Assembly: GCA_031763025.1 (NCBI GenBank)
Contig: JASSKH010000021.1
Location: forward strand, 8,388,611 to 8,452,610
Direction of reading: 5' to 3'
Origin: Macrocystis pyrifera
Taxonomy: Eukaryota; Sar; Phaeophyceae; Laminariales; Laminariaceae
Length of the DNA stretch: 64,000 nt
The number at the start of each line of letters is the position of its first letter. Positions within the stretch are counted from its first letter, which is position 1. Positions 21,945 to 64,000 of this stretch are shown here, piece after piece. The notes beneath the pieces were generated by a model, which did not search any database, was not told the origin of the DNA, and saw only the letters and a program-made list of their open reading frames with translations. The position numbers were made by a program, and so were the translations under genes.

Positions 21945-22085
21945 TGGACAATTCGACGCAAGTCGGTGAACGGGGGGAAAACATGCTGAACTCTTCTCCC
22001 GCGACGAAAATATAGGCACAGCGTACCGTGGCGGGGACGGGGAGGAGTGCCCACTATGCGACCCCGGATCTGCTTGCCGAACGGG
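21945..22085. repeat. Family D dispersed repeat
   Basis: CAATTCGACGCAAGTCGGTG, CTTCTCCCGCGACGAAAA and CGACCCCGGATCTG keep the same order as at 13225. Confidence 0.6.
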
Positions 22086-23179
22086 AGGGAGCTGGAGGAG
22101 TAGGGCAAAAAAAAAAAGATGGGACGGGAAAAAAGAAAACGAGAAAACAAGAAGGGGTCCTTACCGTATTTTTCAAACTTTTTGGACCGATTTGTAAAAA
22201 CATCCACGAGAGGCCAATGTGTGAAAACATTTGTTGCAAAAGTCATGATAATAAACACAGCAGCACCAAAAAGAGAAAGAAGCAACCGACTCGAGCATGG
22301 TACCTGATGCCAGATTACAACAGGTTGTAACAATAGTAGGTTACGAAAGAAGGCTACAATAACATAATAACAGCAGATCAAACTCATATTAATAGTACCC
22401 ATTACGTGATAAAAACTCCCGCCCGAGACATGTGCTATTACGAACCCACTCTCCTGCGGAGACACCAAAACCAAAAACACACAGGCACATACAAAAAGAG
22501 TACAATACGTACACGAAGTATCGACGAAAATAAAGGCAAGGCTAAACAATTGAACATATCCCACCATCAAAAACCCCACGCTAAGAATGACTCGGCGGTT
22601 CTGAAAAAAAAAAGCGGTTTCGGCTCATAACCACGCATCGCAGCAGATACGCACGTCACCTTTAAAGCCGTTATGTATACAACATACACACCAGTAACAT
22701 ATTCAACGCACATTCATACCAGTAGCATACTCATCTTACATATACCGGATACTGCCACCGCCCATCGACTGACCAACAATCTAAGGCATGGAATCACCCC
22801 ACCCCTTGAGGGCCACGGTCATCCACGGGGGGAAACGACTACGGCATGGCATGACTACACCACCCCTTCCCAGTCGTTGTCTGCCCCAGGACTCCAAAGT
22901 TTCACTGGGATAAGAACTGCCGCACCCCCTCTCTCACAAACCCAATCCAAACCTACCCTAACCCTGCCGAACCCCCCGCCTCGCCCTGGGCTCCGCTCCC
23001 CCGCCGGCTCGCCCGAATGCTATCCCTCAGCCTCTGGCTCTCCATCCTCACGAAGCCCCTTACATCCTCCAGGTCAAACACCCCACTATCTCCTTCCTGC
23101 CCCCCCCCCACCCCTAACCCCGCCAACCCAAACCCTACTTCTCCCTGTCCCCCCACCTCCCTTCCCCCCGCCCCAGCCC
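22086..23179. other. Region downstream of the CEP135 gene
   Basis: It is A-rich to about 22650, then C-rich. A minus-strand frame at 22954-23096 reads GVFDLEDVRGFVRMESQRLR after a possible acceptor (GGGGCAG) and could be an alternative last exon of CEP135. Otherwise I see nothing supportable. Confidence 0.4.

Positions 23180-64000
<40,821 letters not shown>

Noticed and set aside
21911-22579. 222-codon minus-strand frame with hydrophobic start
   Set aside because: Its C-terminal part is a family D repeat and the hydrophobic part is A/T-run driven.

Overview
The window is eukaryotic nuclear DNA. Its coding sequence is cut into small, GC-rich, GT-AG bounded exons separated by 0.2-5.6 kb introns that are packed with microsatellites, homopolymer tracts, MITEs and other repeats. 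A flagellate lineage is implied by a CEP135/BLD10 gene. Kinesin-light-chain-type 42-residue TPRs spread over several exons, balanced overall base composition and intron-rich genes are what I would expect from a brown alga or a related stramenopile. That placement is an inference from gene style, not proof.

Layout. (1) 985-8514, plus strand: four exons encoding five consecutive TPRs of a kinesin-light-chain-like protein; the gene may extend beyond both ends. (2) About 8.5-23 kb: roughly 14 kb between convergent genes with no gene I can support. It holds a degenerate array of ~450-bp units, a miniature LTR element (TRIM) with a 4-bp target duplication, MITEs and simple repeats. (3) 23180-64000, minus strand: 23 exons of a CEP135/BLD10 centriole/basal-body coiled-coil gene whose 5' end lies beyond the window. 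Intron phase is compatible at all 22 junctions, which is the main evidence for the exon model; a few splice sites were chosen partly because they fit the phase.

The genes share no obvious pathway beyond the microtubule cytoskeleton (kinesin-type adaptor TPRs, basal-body scaffold).

The most interesting signals are structural. (a) Several exons are flanked by decayed tandem copies of their own ends: 5' ends repeated on the upstream side, 3' ends on the downstream side, with splice sites included. This occurs in both genes. (b) Two related dispersed repeat families usually end in a poly(C) tract (poly(G) in the other orientation) and have variable opposite ends, as 5'-truncated retroelements would. 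Homopolymer runs reach 103 bases. (c) A pair of ~530-bp inverted copies of one family flanks three CEP135 exons. (d) There are three MITE families, a 12-unit palindromic 21-bp satellite, and two short palindromes far above chance frequency.
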